Notes under the pieces: generated by a model
The model's input: the letters and a program-made list of their open reading frames with translations, nothing else
The model's database searches: none
Told to the model about the DNA's origin: nothing
Origin: Micrasema longulum
Lineage: Eukaryota > Arthropoda > Insecta > Trichoptera > Brachycentridae
Length of the DNA: 64,000 bases
Direction of reading: 5' to 3'
Assembly (NCBI GenBank): GCA_022494885.1
Contig: JAGVSM010002775.1
Coordinates: 30,134 to 94,133 of the forward strand
Translations under genes and position numbers: made by a program
Shown here: one piece after another, positions 11,208 to 21,725 of the stretch
Layout: every line of letters starts with the position of its first letter
Position numbering within the stretch: position 1 is the stretch's first letter

Positions 11208-11780
11208 TTAATGAAATTAATTTATAATATTTATCTTATGATTTAATAATTGTCTGTTAACTTTCCAATAAATATGGTTGACACGAAATAAAAATTCTCA
11301 CGGCGATAAAATCAAAATAAATAAAACTTTATTTGAATGCTGTAAAAATCACCGACTTTCTGTATTTTACGTACCTTCACTTAAATAATACCAATTGTTT
11401 ACTTATTTTTTTGCCCAAAACAGATATAAATTTGAAAATATTTAATTTTGTACCAACCTCCTTAACCGTAATATTTTATCTTTATTTTCATATACGAGTA
11501 TCTATAAAGTATACTTTGAAAAATATATATAATTTAGATACACGTATTAAGACCTACATATTGACTTTTGCAATAAAACGTTTGAATTTTAATTTTGTAC
11601 CGGTCATGTAAAAGCCCAATAAGCCTGCCTGCCTGTCTTTCCCTGGAAAGTATAATAATTGCAGTTTAAACTTTATAAAATCGGCAAATAGTATATATTT
11701 AATAATTTTACACAAAACAAATATTTGTTTTAATAAAATTAATATTTAAAGCACCAACTTTATGATTTTTTTATTTGTGA
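11208..11780. other. No gene seen
   Basis: Very AT-rich. The 92-residue ORF at 11,333-11,611 is dominated by F, I, L, N and K and has no domain, so it is treated as chance. Confidence 0.4.
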
Positions 11781-11783
11781 CGG

Positions 11784-11858
11784 GCATCGTAGCGCAGTTG
11801 GTTCGGCGGCCAACTGTGAAACTGGCGTCGCGAGTTTGATTCCCGAATTAAATTTAGT
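11784..11858 (+). repeat. tRNA-like SINE head (SINE-4), copy 1
   Basis: Reads GGGCATCGTAGCGCAGTTGG (A-box-like), AACTGGCGTCGC and GAGTTTGATTCCCG (a damaged B box). The block GAAACTGGCGTCGCG is shared with the inverted element at 41,870-42,066, so this is a repeat family and not a tRNA gene. Stem pairing is poor. Confidence 0.55.
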
Positions 11859-12590
11859 GAACAAAGTTGTTTTATATTCATTTTATTATCAGTCAATGTT
11901 TATTTATAATTTCTAATATTATTTAAGCGTATTTGTTTATAACGTAAACGATAGCAGTCCAGTCACGTGTGAACGATTCATTCACTAAAATAACGATAAA
12001 GAAAAAAACATGATAAGATTTTAATGTTTTTTGTAGATATTTCTTGATAAAACTCCGTATTAAATCATTTTGATACAAAGCAACAATTAGATTTCTTGGT
12101 TGTGAAATAATTTATAATCGTGCACGAAAACTAATCGCCACACTAAAATGGTCATATTGGTTATTATGGCGTTCTTTGGGGTATCCATGGCGACGAGTTT
12201 GGAGCACAACTAAGTGCGACTTTTGGGTTGATGGGGTCGTTAAAGAGAACTTGGGCATTATTGAACAATATTATTCCTCAATTAGCTATAAAAACTAACT
12301 TTACTCATAAAATACTACGCCACATTACATTTTTCGTGACTTTTATTTAAACATCCTTTATGCAAGATTTTTATTCGTATTTTTTTAAATGCATGGTCAT
12401 ACTGCAGTCATGGCCATATTGTATTTATTTATTTTACAGATATAAACAGTCGACAATGATATAATAACATAAAAAAGATACGGTTTAAAGACAGACCAGC
12501 GAAGTTTCTAAATAAAAATCATACATATTAAATTGTGGTACAACAAAAGGGTGTGTTTGTGTGTATTTGTATGATTGTAAGTGTAGAGGT
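11859..12590. other. No gene seen, with a short repeat to 51,690
   Basis: A block around 12,028-12,070 (ATGTTTTTTGTAGATATTTC, then TTGATAAAACTCC) is nearly repeated at 51,697-51,735, an old dispersed repeat of unknown type. A degenerate GT-rich patch lies at 12,548-12,596. No coding signal. Confidence 0.35.
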
Positions 12591-12593
12591 GTG

Positions 12594-12987
12594 TCAACAA
12601 TATTTTGAGTTTGTCCAAATTTTTGTAGACAAGGACTGGATTCAACTCCCTGGGAGCTGTTAACATTAACATATTACAACAGAGATGAAGAACATTAAAG
12701 AAAGGTAATATAGAAGTCAGGCATCTACAGGGCTTATGACCTGTCAATGGCTGGTTTAAGTGGCCACTTTACACACTGTGTAACATTCACCATTCTGCCC
12801 ATATTTGAACATCTATATTCCTTCAATTCCTTTCATCTGTTGATGTTTGTGAAGTTAAAGAGCTGAAACCTTTATTTATGCGGGTGAGATTCATCTAATT
12901 GAATTATTTCACCTACATACTAGGCAACGCCTGAAATTTTTATTTTTTCAATTTCTATACTTTTTCATGGACCAGGTGGATTTATCA
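12594..12987 (+). repeat. RepA, near full-length (plus)
   Basis: Starts CAACAATATTTTGAGTTTGT, continues through CTCCCTGGGAGCTGTTAAC, the ACAGGGCTTATGACCTG core and CTAGGCAACGCC, and ends at CATGGACCAGGTGGATTTAT. The ORFs crossing it are not conserved in other copies. About 394 bp. It is the best single reference for the family in this window. Confidence 0.75.
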
Positions 12988-13509
12988 AAATTTCCCAAAT
13001 AAAATTAAATAAAATAAAATAAATGTAGATAATATAATATAAGTTAGTATAAATATAATTTCCACCAAGAAGCTACAGAAAGTGGCTTGGTGCGATTTAA
13101 GTTTTAGTAAAAATATGAAAACTGTAAAAATGTATAGTTATATTATTTTTGTTTTTTTAAGATAAAGAGGAAGTGTCATGTTTTACACTAGTTAACTTTA
13201 TTTATGCAATTATATTGAAGTAGTTATGATGTTAGCACACATACGCTTGCAAAACAATAAATAAATGCCGAAATTCAGATTAATTGCAGTTTCGACGTAA
13301 TGTAACGTGAAACTTAGGTGTGTGAAACATAATAAAGAAACTCAATTAACATAATCTTCAGTGCGTATATTATGGCTACATGTAGTTTATATACAAACAT
13401 ACTAAAAAAAACTTCAATTACTTCATTTTCCGTTCAAAACATTTTCACAAAAACCCCACAACATCCGCACATTTTACCGGTGCTACCTTCCATACAGTGG
13501 CGTAGATAC

Positions 13510-13728
13510 ACTTTTGTAACATCATCATCATTCCCTTTCCACACATAATGATGCATAGGGCACTGCATTGGTGCACAAATCGCAGCGTATCATGATCATT
13601 TTTGTTACATGAAGGCAAGATGATTAGTCTTACGCTTCAGGTGCCAGTCAAGGGACTACGAAATATTCTAGTGTGAAAACACCCTTTTTAAATAAATATT
13701 TTATGTCAACCATGTCGGGAATCAAATC
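13510..13728 (-). mobile_element. SINE-1 (minus), head truncated
   Basis: The minus strand ends with ATGATGATGTT. It contains CAATGCAGTGCCCTATGCAT, CTGAAGCGTAAGACTAATCA and GGGTGTTTTCACACTAGAAT. The head breaks off within the B-box region (GATTTGATTCCCGACATGG). Confidence 0.75.
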
Positions 13729-13821
13729 CGAGACTAAGCGAAAATCTTATCTAATCGAACCTTAACGTTGTAAGTCAAAATACTTGATGGAAGTTAATTG
13801 TAATTAATTAAAGAAATAAAA

Positions 13822-13957
13822 GACGAGTTATACTTTAATTCACAAATTTGGAATATCTGTGACCGGTTTCATCACTTTCGCGACATCTTCGAGACTGGGA
13901 AAGCGATGAAACCGGTCACTGGATATTCCAAATTTGCGGATTAAAGTATCACTCGTC
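13822..13957. mobile_element. 136-bp foldback element
   Basis: An almost complete palindrome. The left arm GACGAGTTATACTTTAATTC, then GGAATATCTGTGACCGG, is mirrored by GTGACCGGTTTCATCGCTTT and GACGAGTGATACTTTAATCC on the minus strand. Arms are about 60 bp, with a small centre around TCGAGACTGGG. Non-coding. Similar foldback units occur at 47,645, 62,446 and 62,662. Confidence 0.7.
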
Positions 13958-14666
13958 CCCAAGTACTTGATTTCGAAAAAGTACATACATTGTTTAGTTT
14001 GTAACGTATTAATATCCATTATAAAATGTTTAAAAATATTAATATGTGTAAATCACATATAAATCATGCTATCAGAATCTTCTAATATTACTTCCTTTTC
14101 ACATTCGTTTATATAATTACTATTATTTTTTGCAATTAATTGCCCAAAAGAGTTATGTTCAAAAATTACTTATCTGTCGTGGCTATTTAGATATTTTAAA
14201 TACTGAATTTTGCGATTTCAAACATAGCTTTTTGACACACTTTTAAATTAAACATTTTTCAGTGTATAATTAATTTACGAACTTTGTTGATATCGTAAGG
14301 AAATTTTTAACTGATCAACTATTTGAATTTCCTTTTTTTCTCGGTTTTCAAGGGGGATATTCACTAAGCTTATTTATTTATTTAGAATACAAAAAATTTG
14401 GAAAAACCTACAGATTTAATTCTTTTACTTAAGATACATCAAAAGAGAACATATAATATAGTAGGACCTGCCGTACAATTATATGCATTCATTTTTGATT
14501 AATAAAATTATACGACGGTTCAAACAATAAATAAAATAAAATAATGCGTCTTAAAACAATTTTTTTCATAAAAGTGGAAGGAAAAGAAAAAGCGATAAAA
14601 CAAGGTGAGAGTGAGAAGGGAAAATAAAGAGAATTAAAAGAGGAAATATGAGGAAAATTAGGATTG

Positions 14667-15136
14667 TATATGTCGCCGCCAAATAGTTAAATCAGTCACT
14701 CTACTGTGCTAGGCTGTTCATTAAATGCCGACATTCAACTGAACGTCTAGGCCGTTCATTGAATAAATAAAGATAGCTCAACGTTCAATGCGTTTGCTGG
14801 TTCAAACCTAGCCCTTTGAAAACGGCTGAACTAAAAGCCGCTGGATCAAGTTAGGATAAGTTGGGTTAAGTTTTATAAAAAAAAAACGTTTTTACTTAAC
14901 TTATAAAGTCAAGTTATGAATTGATTATTAAGTTTTAAGTTAAGCAAAAAAACTTTTTTTAAATAAAACTTAACCCAACCTAAGTTCACATAACAAAATA
15001 TTTTTAAAACATATATAATTGTTATATTAAGATTAAAGAGGCTAAGCAACGTTCAAGCCTTTCGTATGCCAGCATTCAATGAACAGCCTAGCCGCTTAGT
15101 TGAGTGGCTACTTTATCTATTTGGCGGTGGCATATA
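14667..15136. mobile_element. 470-bp MITE with long inverted repeats (family G)
   Basis: The outer arms TATATGTCGCCGCCAAATAG (left) and TATATGCCACCGCCAAATAG (right, minus strand) continue with GCTAGGCTGTTCATT in both. The centre is also self-complementary (GGGTTAAGTTTTAT / ATAAAACTTAACCC). The whole unit can fold back. TA dinucleotides flank both ends. No ORF. Class unknown, Tc1/mariner-like by the TA flanks. Confidence 0.7.
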
Positions 15137-15489
15137 TACCGCATGATCGCCCACCCATACGCCTACGCCACTGCATTTTTACTAAACCTTTGCAGTGCCT
15201 GGCCATTAATTTATAAAACTTATTTAGTAAATTGCCACAATTGAGGCGAGGAGACAATGGATGTAAGTCAATGTCGAACCAAAATAGAATTAGGTGGACT
15301 ATTGTGTGGTTTATGAAGGTTCATTATATGAATTCATTTTATTACCTACGGTACTAAAATTACAATAGGGATGTGCCCGTCAAGACCGGACGCGGACGTC
15401 CAAAAATAAACCGATGTTTCCTTATCCTCGTTTATTAGAATATTTGGAAATAAACTTCCCTCGTCAATGAGGAAATTCAGTTTTTTTTA

Positions 15490-15880
15490 GTTGTTAATAG
15501 ACTATTAAACTAACTAAAAAAAAAAATTCAATTTTTGTATATCGTTTTATCAGCGCTACGATTTTTTCAATATTTTGTATTTCTGAAATAACTCCGCGTG
15601 TAACGTCAGGGGTTTATTTCCACTTATTCTCATTCAGTTCTTCCCATTGGCGCAGAAGCGACAAGCAGACCGGGAATCTTCCATAGCTCTCAGATCATAC
15701 GTTGATTTACATGAAACAGTGACGTCATTCAAAGTAATGCGTTTTTATCAAAATATTTCTTATTATTTTTTTCTGTACATTTTCAAGAAACTTGGCGATA
15801 CAAATTGAATGCTCTAATTTTTACCCCGCGTAAGAAAACATTTTTTGTATCCAATTTCCCTTAGGGCTGAAGTTCCTCAT
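15490..15880 (+). repeat. Dispersed repeat H, copy 1
   Basis: Matches 42,627-42,670 plus 43,247-43,577 in the same order: GTTAATAGACTATTAAACTA, AATAACTCCGCGT, GCTCTAATTTTTACC and AGGGCTGAAGTTC. The other copy is split by a MITE, so this one serves as the empty-site reference. Non-coding. Confidence 0.7.
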
Positions 15881-15949
15881 TGCAAGTAATTGTATACAAT
15901 AACCTGGTACGCAAAGGTATCAATTTTAAACGTGTCCAGGCGGTTAAAG

Positions 15950-16160
15950 AATACAGTTATCTGTGAAACAGAACCAGAATTTTGGACAAGTGTTTTTGAT
16001 TCAATGGCAACTCTGTAAAAATCTCGAAAATGAGTGTAGTAGTTGCGGCTTCCGTAATTGTGGCAATGAGCATGTAACAGATAATTGGGATACGCTGAAT
16101 TTACAAGTGCTTTATGACCCATCGGATGTAGATTGAAAGTAGTGATGATAATGATAGGAG
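15950..16160 (+). repeat. SINE-2 body fragment with SINE-1-like tail
   Basis: The block CTGTGAAACAGAACCAGAAT, then TTTGGACAAGTGTTTTTGA, is shared with the SINE-2 copy at 33,645. The following TTTATGACCCATCGGATG and GATGATAATGATAG resemble the SINE-1 tail, so SINE-1 and SINE-2 may share a 3' end. Confidence 0.5.
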
Positions 16161-16455
16161 TCTATTATGTTCTTGATAAAATTTACTGTGCGAATTTAAA
16201 AAAAAAATGAGAAAGCAGCGTTATGCACAAAATTGAAATGTCAGAATCAAAACAATTATTTTCATTAAAAAAAGAGATTTAAGTATAGATTAAAAGGTAA
16301 GAACACGAGCATGTATATAAGTATTATAAAAATATAATTATGTAGGCCTGTTTCATACCAATGGATAGAACACGCGACCCCCTTACGAGTAAAAAAGGAT
16401 CTGGCTGACCACCCCCCCCCCCCCCAGAACCATTTATTTGTTGACAAAATAAATC

Positions 16456-16592
16456 AAATTAAGGACTGAGGGAGGAAGCGGGTGGTGCCATATCTTTTTA
16501 AGGTGACTAAATCCTTAAGGAGGGGGGGGGGCAGGCTGCCAGATCTTAATCACCTTAAAAATATTGCCCTCTCCACCACAGGACCTTAATTT
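16456..16592. mobile_element. 137-bp foldback element
   Basis: The left arm AAATTAAGGACTGAGGGAGG and TTTTAAGGTGACTAA is mirrored by AAATTAAGGTCCTGTGG and TTTTTAAGGTGATTAA on the minus strand. A poly(C) tract lies just upstream (about 16,411-16,425). Non-coding. Confidence 0.6.
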
Positions 16593-16612
16593 TATTATAT
16601 TACTTGTATGTT

Positions 16613-17500
16613 GTATCACCGACCGAAACAAGATTTTCAGCAGCCGAAACTGAATTTCAGCTATTGTTCTAGTTTCAGCAAAAACTGAAACCTTGTTGTA
16701 TTTATTTATTTAAATTTGTTAAAAGTAACTTCAAAACGCCTAAAATTTGGCGTTTTTATCATTAAACCTTACATGAGTTTTTTAAATTATTATTAGGTAT
16801 TAAAATGTGGTTGTCTAGCATGGAACGGGGTATGTACCCTTGTTAGCTGGACAAAGTTTATAAAAAAAATAATGTATATATAATTAAATGTACGAAATAA
16901 ATAAATAAAAATTAAATTAAAAAGCATGGGTAAACACGGTTTTTCAGGGCCAGACCGCGAAACTTCAGAAGAAAATTCCTCGTGGTAAGCTTAAAAAATG
17001 CTAATAAAATTTTTCCAAAAAGTCATTAAAAAAAAGTATTTTTTATGATCTCAAAATGTAGTAAATCCTTAATTTGTCGGACAAGCAGTCCCTCCACAAA
17101 CCCCTACCCCTCTCCTTGAGGAGGAGTTGTGGAAGGGATGCTAATCCAAGAAATTAAAGACTTACTCCATTTTGAGACGAAACAAATATTTTTTTATTAT
17201 AAAATTACTTTTTTGAAAAATTTAATGAGGATTTTTTAAATGCTTACCGTGGGGAATATTCCTCTGAAGTTCGGGGTTTGGCCCTGAAACCCCGTATCTT
17301 AAATGAGAAAATTTCTTACTTTTTAGTGTTTTTTGGTTAGTGGTTATGTTGTACATATAACTTATACAGCCGAACGTTATCTGGCATATCTCGACCGCAG
17401 GATTCAGCTGAATCGAAATTTCAGCCAAATTTCGTCCAAAACCGAAACCGCGGCCGAAACTAGCCGAAACCGAAACCAAAACTTCGGTCGGTCGCTGGCT
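16613..17500. mobile_element. Element with CCGAAA-rich inverted ends, containing nested insertions
   Basis: Left end CACCGACCGAAACAAG and right end, minus strand, GCGACCGACCGAAGTTTTG. Both arms are built of repeated CCGAAA / TTTCGG blocks, as in widespread insect MITEs with CACCGACCGAA ends. A different palindrome (16,935-17,295) sits inside, and a LINE-like 3' tail with AAATAAATAAATAAAA lies at about 16,800-16,918. ORFs here are artefacts of the repeats. Confidence 0.55.
16935..17295. mobile_element. 361-bp foldback element nested in the CCGAAA element
   Basis: The left arm CACGGTTTTTCAGGGCCAGA, AAACTTCAGAAGAAAATTCC and TGGTAAGCTT is mirrored at the right by GGGGTTTCAGGGCCAAACCC, GAACTTCAGAGGAATATTCC and CGGTAAGCATT on the minus strand. 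The middle has its own hairpin (CCTCCACAAACCCCTACCCC / GGAGTTGTGGAAGG). No ORF is conserved on both arms. Confidence 0.65.
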
Positions 17501-17551
17501 GTATGCCACTTATTTCCACCATTGATTTTTACTTTTTTCACCCCCTAGGGA

Positions 17552-17579
17552 GTCGCGAACCACAGGTTGAGAAACACTG
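17552..17579 (-). repeat. hAT-type terminus, solo end
   Basis: On the minus strand it begins CAGTGTTTCTCAACCTGTGG, a common hAT MITE terminus. The partner end was not found, so this is probably a relic. Confidence 0.4.
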
Positions 17580-18054
17580 ATGTAGGCGAACAATTTCCAG
17601 AAATAATAACTACTTGATATTCAACCTAATGTTTCTCTTTTTTTTTAGTTTAGTCGTTAATTAGTTGAAATCAAAGTATATTCTATTGTTTCATTTTAAC
17701 ATTTGGATTCTAGACACTTACCTACACTAATTTATTGATCACGGAAAAATAACATCCGCGGATTACCAGTGGTATTTACAATATAAATTTACTTCCTTTT
17801 CCATAACGAAATAATTAAATTGTGCGCATCGAGGTTAATAATTACAATTTCATTACGTAAAATAATTTAGAATAATACACAATGCTTACTTTATTTATTA
17901 ACACAATATAGCCTTAAAATATTAATTACCAAATAAAACGTTTTAAAATTTTTTTTCGAGAAAAGAAATATTAGCGTTCTTATAATTTGCCGAATATTTC
18001 AATTTTGATACGGAAAATTTGATACGAAAAAACAGAATACAACATTTTTCTAGG
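17580..18054. other. No gene seen
   Basis: AT-rich, no supported feature. Confidence 0.35.
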
Positions 18055-18160
18055 TAAAATATCATCATCATAGTTTCTCTATCCACACCCAGTTTTGCAT
18101 AGGGCCCGGATTGATTCTTCAACTGTAGAAATACATTTTGCGCTAAGAAGGTAAGATAAA
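18055..18160 (-). repeat. Degenerate SINE-1 3' fragment (minus)
   Basis: ATCATCATCATAG, CTATCCACACC and GCATAGGGC, followed by AAGGTAAGAT, keep the order of the SINE-1 tail in inverted orientation with many changes. Confidence 0.4.
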
Positions 18161-18166
18161 ATAATA

Positions 18167-18348
18167 TTCATACTCGCAATATAAAATAACTATTTTTGTT
18201 CATACTCGTAATATAAAATAACTATTTTTGTTCATACTCGTAATATAAAATAACTATTTTTGTTCATACTCGTAACATAAAATAACTATTTTTGTTCATA
18301 CTCGTAATATAAAATAACTATTTTTGTTCATACTCGTAATATAAAATA
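18167..18348. repeat. 32-bp tandem repeat, 5.7 copies
   Basis: The unit TTCATACTCGTAATATAAAA plus TAACTATTTTTG starts at 18,167, 18,199, 18,231, 18,263, 18,295 and 18,327. Copies are almost identical (single C variants near 18,177 and 18,278), so the array is young. It abuts the degenerate SINE tail. Confidence 0.9.
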
Positions 18349-18534
18349 TACCGGTAGCCAGGTGGCAGAAAAGACCATCTGCAGAAGTTAGTTTTCAACA
18401 GTTTTATTAAATACACAAATAAATAAAATCTAAATATAAAAAAATGAATAAATGAAAGCTTGTCTTTTATGGACTCGATAATTACCGGACCAATTTAAAT
18501 ACGGTTTTTTGCAAAGTAATTTAATTTACGTGAC

Positions 18535-18740
18535 TCAGGTTTGTAAATAATAATATCTTTAATATGTTCATCAGAAAAAAAGCTAGGAGAGAATATTTGT
18601 TTTTCATCGAACTTCCAGGGTTGCATTCGACTGAAATGCATATTCCAAAAAAATCGGAGGATGTTGTTTTTTGGATATAAAAAAAGTGTGTATTTTAACG
18701 TTTACAAACATCAATTATTTTTCATGGATACTAGATTGAT
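18535..18740 (+). repeat. Dispersed repeat I, copy without inverted ends
   Basis: About 200 bp is nearly identical to the interior of the MITE at 21,426-21,725 (CGTGACTCAGGT, TTTTTCATCGAACTTCCAGG, GCATTCGACTGAAATGCATA, TTTTTCATGGATACT). The flanking inverted repeats of that MITE are missing here. Confidence 0.7.
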
Positions 18741-19144
18741 CAATTTCCTTACAATTCCCTTATTTCTACATTTAAACTTATTGTTAATGGATTTTTAGTA
18801 AAGCTTAAAAATTTTAACCGATATTTGATATATTTTTGAAAAACCGATTCTTACATAAAATACACCACTGTCGGTAAATAGCGCAGAGTTTGACATTTGC
18901 AAAAATAATGCTATATTTTAGAAAATTATTATTTTATGTTTTGGAATTCAACCATAAGCAAGTACTTAAGTACTAGGTACCTAATTATATTCAATATTTG
19001 AATATTAAAACGATTTGGTTTTGGAATTCAATCATAAACAAGTACCTAAATAGGTACTTACATATCAATGAAAAGTATTTTTGCTTTTAAACGGATAATT
19101 TTTGCACGCTTTCACGATATATTCATTTTCCTTTTATTATTGTT

Positions 19145-19290
19145 TATTTATTGACGGACTTATACAGTCCATTCCAACAATGGTAAACACAGTTTCTTGT
19201 ATTAAATATACAGGTACAAATTAAATAAATAACAACTTAATAAAATTGAAGCTAGGACAAAAAAAATACTTTTAGTTATTTATTTTCTTT
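19145..19290 (-). repeat. LINE 3' UTR fragment (minus)
   Basis: TATTTATTGACGGACTTATA, CAGTCCATTCCAACAATGG and GAAGCTAGGACAAAAAAA match the 3' UTR of the Jockey/CR1-like copy at 32,045-32,220. It contains no coding part, so this copy is severely 5'-truncated. Confidence 0.65.
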
Positions 19291-19365
19291 TAGTTTTGAA
19301 TTAAACATGAAGTCACGTCAAAACCCGGCTCGCGGTGAAAGGATGACTGAATTCGCGTTGAGCAA

Positions 19366-19399
19366 GAGTTGAGTGTCATAATTTTATGACACTCAACTC
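19366..19399. repeat. 34-bp hairpin
   Basis: GAGTTGAGTGTCATAA and TTATGACACTCAACTC form a perfect 16-bp stem with a two-base centre. No surrounding T-tract or gene suggests a terminator. A short motif at about 19,655-19,675 (GACAGACG / GGTCCGCTAG) recurs inverted at 43,935. Confidence 0.6.
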
Positions 19400-19850
19400 A
19401 TCCTCAGGGTAAAACGAGGTCTGACTTTTCTTCATTAACACGTATTCCCGTATTTTCTCCGTGGATTATGGCACTTGAGTAGTCATTTTTATATGATTTT
19501 GATTTAAGCACGACGAGGCCTATAAGCCAATCACATGAAAAGGTAAAACAAAAACCTCACCCTTATTAAATTGCAAAAATAAATAACGTGTATCCTTATT
19601 TACAAGGAAACGTTTTTTCAACCAGTTAATAGCAGGCGAGCCAACTTTTGAGGAGGACAACGTCTGTCGGGTCCGCTAGTAATAAATAAAAAACAGCATC
19701 ATTTAAAATGATAATCAATTATTGAACAGCCCTACTGAAATATTTTAGTTTATAGATTAAAGTCTCGAATTTGAGTCTTCTTTCATCTCTCCTAAATATC
19801 AACAAAAAATAGAGACGGTCTCTTCTGCCATTCTACCGATATATATGATA

Positions 19851-20278
19851 TATGAGGGCATTAGAATCCAAGTTAGCATACTCCCGTGTTGGTGTTTTCG
19901 AGAAAAATAACAAAAACTGCTACACTTATGCCAAAGAAAGTTTCTATGTTAGAAATGTTATTTTCACTTAACTTAAACTTTAAGATACTAATAAATTTGC
20001 TTTAATAGAAACACGAAATCAAATAACTTTATTAATATTTGTATAGCACGGTCATTTTGAAAATTTAAATCTCAAGTCTGTCATTGGTCGAATAAATGGC
20101 TGATGGGTATTGTTATGTTTGCACTATTTTCAAACCATCAGAAGTATGATTTTAAACTATATTTGCAACTCAACTCATGATTTTTATAAAAATAAAGTTG
20201 ATAAACTACACAATGAAATCATAACCAAATAAAAAAAAAAAAATGGGGGTTGCTATCTTTGCTTTCAATGCCCTCATA
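19851..20278. mobile_element. 428-bp MITE with TATGAGGGCATT ends
   Basis: Left TATGAGGGCATTAGAA and right, minus strand, TATGAGGGCATTGAAAGC form the terminal inverted repeat, flanked on both sides by ATATA. Non-coding interior. It ends 8 bp before the next foldback element. Confidence 0.6.
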
Positions 20279-20285
20279 TATTATA

Positions 20286-20651
20286 TACGGGGTGTTTTTC
20301 AAACCCTGTCACATCCGAAACCACGATGATCAGTATGGGCAAGAAGACATAATATAAGCATATTTAAAAAAATATTTAGAACAAAGAATTTTTTTTAAAG
20401 TAAAATATTAAAAAAACCAATGGTTGCTTACTTCAGCAGGGGAGAAGTGAGGGGAGCACGGCGCAGTATCAGTTTCCCCCCTCCTCCTCCTCGTTTCTAC
20501 CCTGCAGAAGTAAGGAACCATTTGCTATTTTTGATATTTTATTTTTTTGAATTTTATTTGTTCTAAAAAAATATTTTAATGTGCCAATATGTCTTCTTGC
20601 TCATACTGATCATCGTGGTTTCGGATGTGACAGGGTTTAATGAACACCTGT
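20286..20651. mobile_element. 366-bp foldback MITE with TACRGGGTGTT-type ends
   Basis: Left TACGGGGTGTTTTTCAAACC and right, minus strand, TACAGGTGTTCATTAAACCC, then CTGTCACATCCGAAACCACG in both. The arms extend for most of the element and the centre is purine/pyrimidine-rich (CCCCCCTCCTCCTCCTCG). Flanking TATA fits TA target duplication, and the end resembles common Tc1/mariner-derived MITEs. Confidence 0.75.
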
Positions 20652-21425
20652 ATATTATATTTGTTGGAAGTAAAATTAATAAATACGAAAGCGCAGTATT
20701 TTTTTGCATATGACGTAAGTACTAATAACAAAACTTTGGTTCTTTTGAATTATTTTTATGTGAGTATACGTTAAAACGAGAAATAAAGAAAAGTATTGAA
20801 TTACCCCATCACATAATATTTTTATTTTGAATCTTGAAATAGGGCAGACATAAAAATATTCTTATGTGTGCTCTCATAATAACAATGTACATTTATTTTA
20901 TTTTTAAGTTATTTAATACACATTTCTTAACCTCCTGTTTGGATTTAGATTTGTTTTTCTTCATAGATGTTTTTTTTCATTACATAATATTTTTACTACC
21001 TTAAACATTAGATAATTTTATGACTTCGCCTTTTTGATAAATGGGAGTCCCCTTTTTACATTTTCTCTGGTATTGTGATCATGTTCATGATGGCTTTGAT
21101 ATTTTTTTTCCAACATTCTGTGTTTTAAAAAAAATATATTAAACATACACATCATCGTAATGAAAAAAAATCTTAACTTATATGTTACTACTTTTAATTA
21201 TATTCTTTTGACATAAATTTTACATTTATGTATCAGTTTATACAAATATACATATTACATATGTACGATAGAAATTAATATTATTTGGGCTAGAAAATTA
21301 ATATTACGAGGAGCCAATACACCCGCCCTAATATTTATAAATATATTTTTTAATTACAATTGCATACAAATTCACTAATATACGAGTATTACGGCTTTTA
21401 AATTTGATTTTTTTTTGTTTTTTTA

Positions 21426-21725
21426 GTTAATTATTAGGGCTTAGTAATTAACAACAAAAAAAATGCAAAATAATATAATTAACGTGACTCAGGTTGGTAA
21501 ATAATAATATATTTAATATGTTTATCAGAAAAAAAGTTAGGAGTGAATATATGTTTTTCATCGAACTTCCAGGGTTGCATTCGACTGAAATGCATATTCC
21601 AAAAAATCGGAGGATGCTGTTTTTTGTATATTCAAAAAGTGTGTATTTTAACGTTTACAAACATCAATTATTTTTCATGGATACTGGATTTTTTGTTGTT
21701 AATTATTAAGCCCCAATAATTAACA
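21426..21725. mobile_element. 300-bp MITE with 36-bp inverted repeats
   Basis: Left GTTAATTATTAGGGCTTAGT, then AATTAACAAC, and right (minus) GTTAATTATTGGGGCTTAAT, then AATTAACAAC, differ at only a few positions. The interior is repeat I, also found at 18,535 without these ends. No ORF conserved. Confidence 0.75.

Noticed and set aside
16411..16425. Poly(C) tract as a regulatory signal
   Set aside because: Simple homopolymer beside transposon insertions, no other support.
19366..19399. Intrinsic transcription terminator
   Set aside because: Hairpin is good, but there is no gene or T-tract beside it and eukaryotic genes do not use such terminators.
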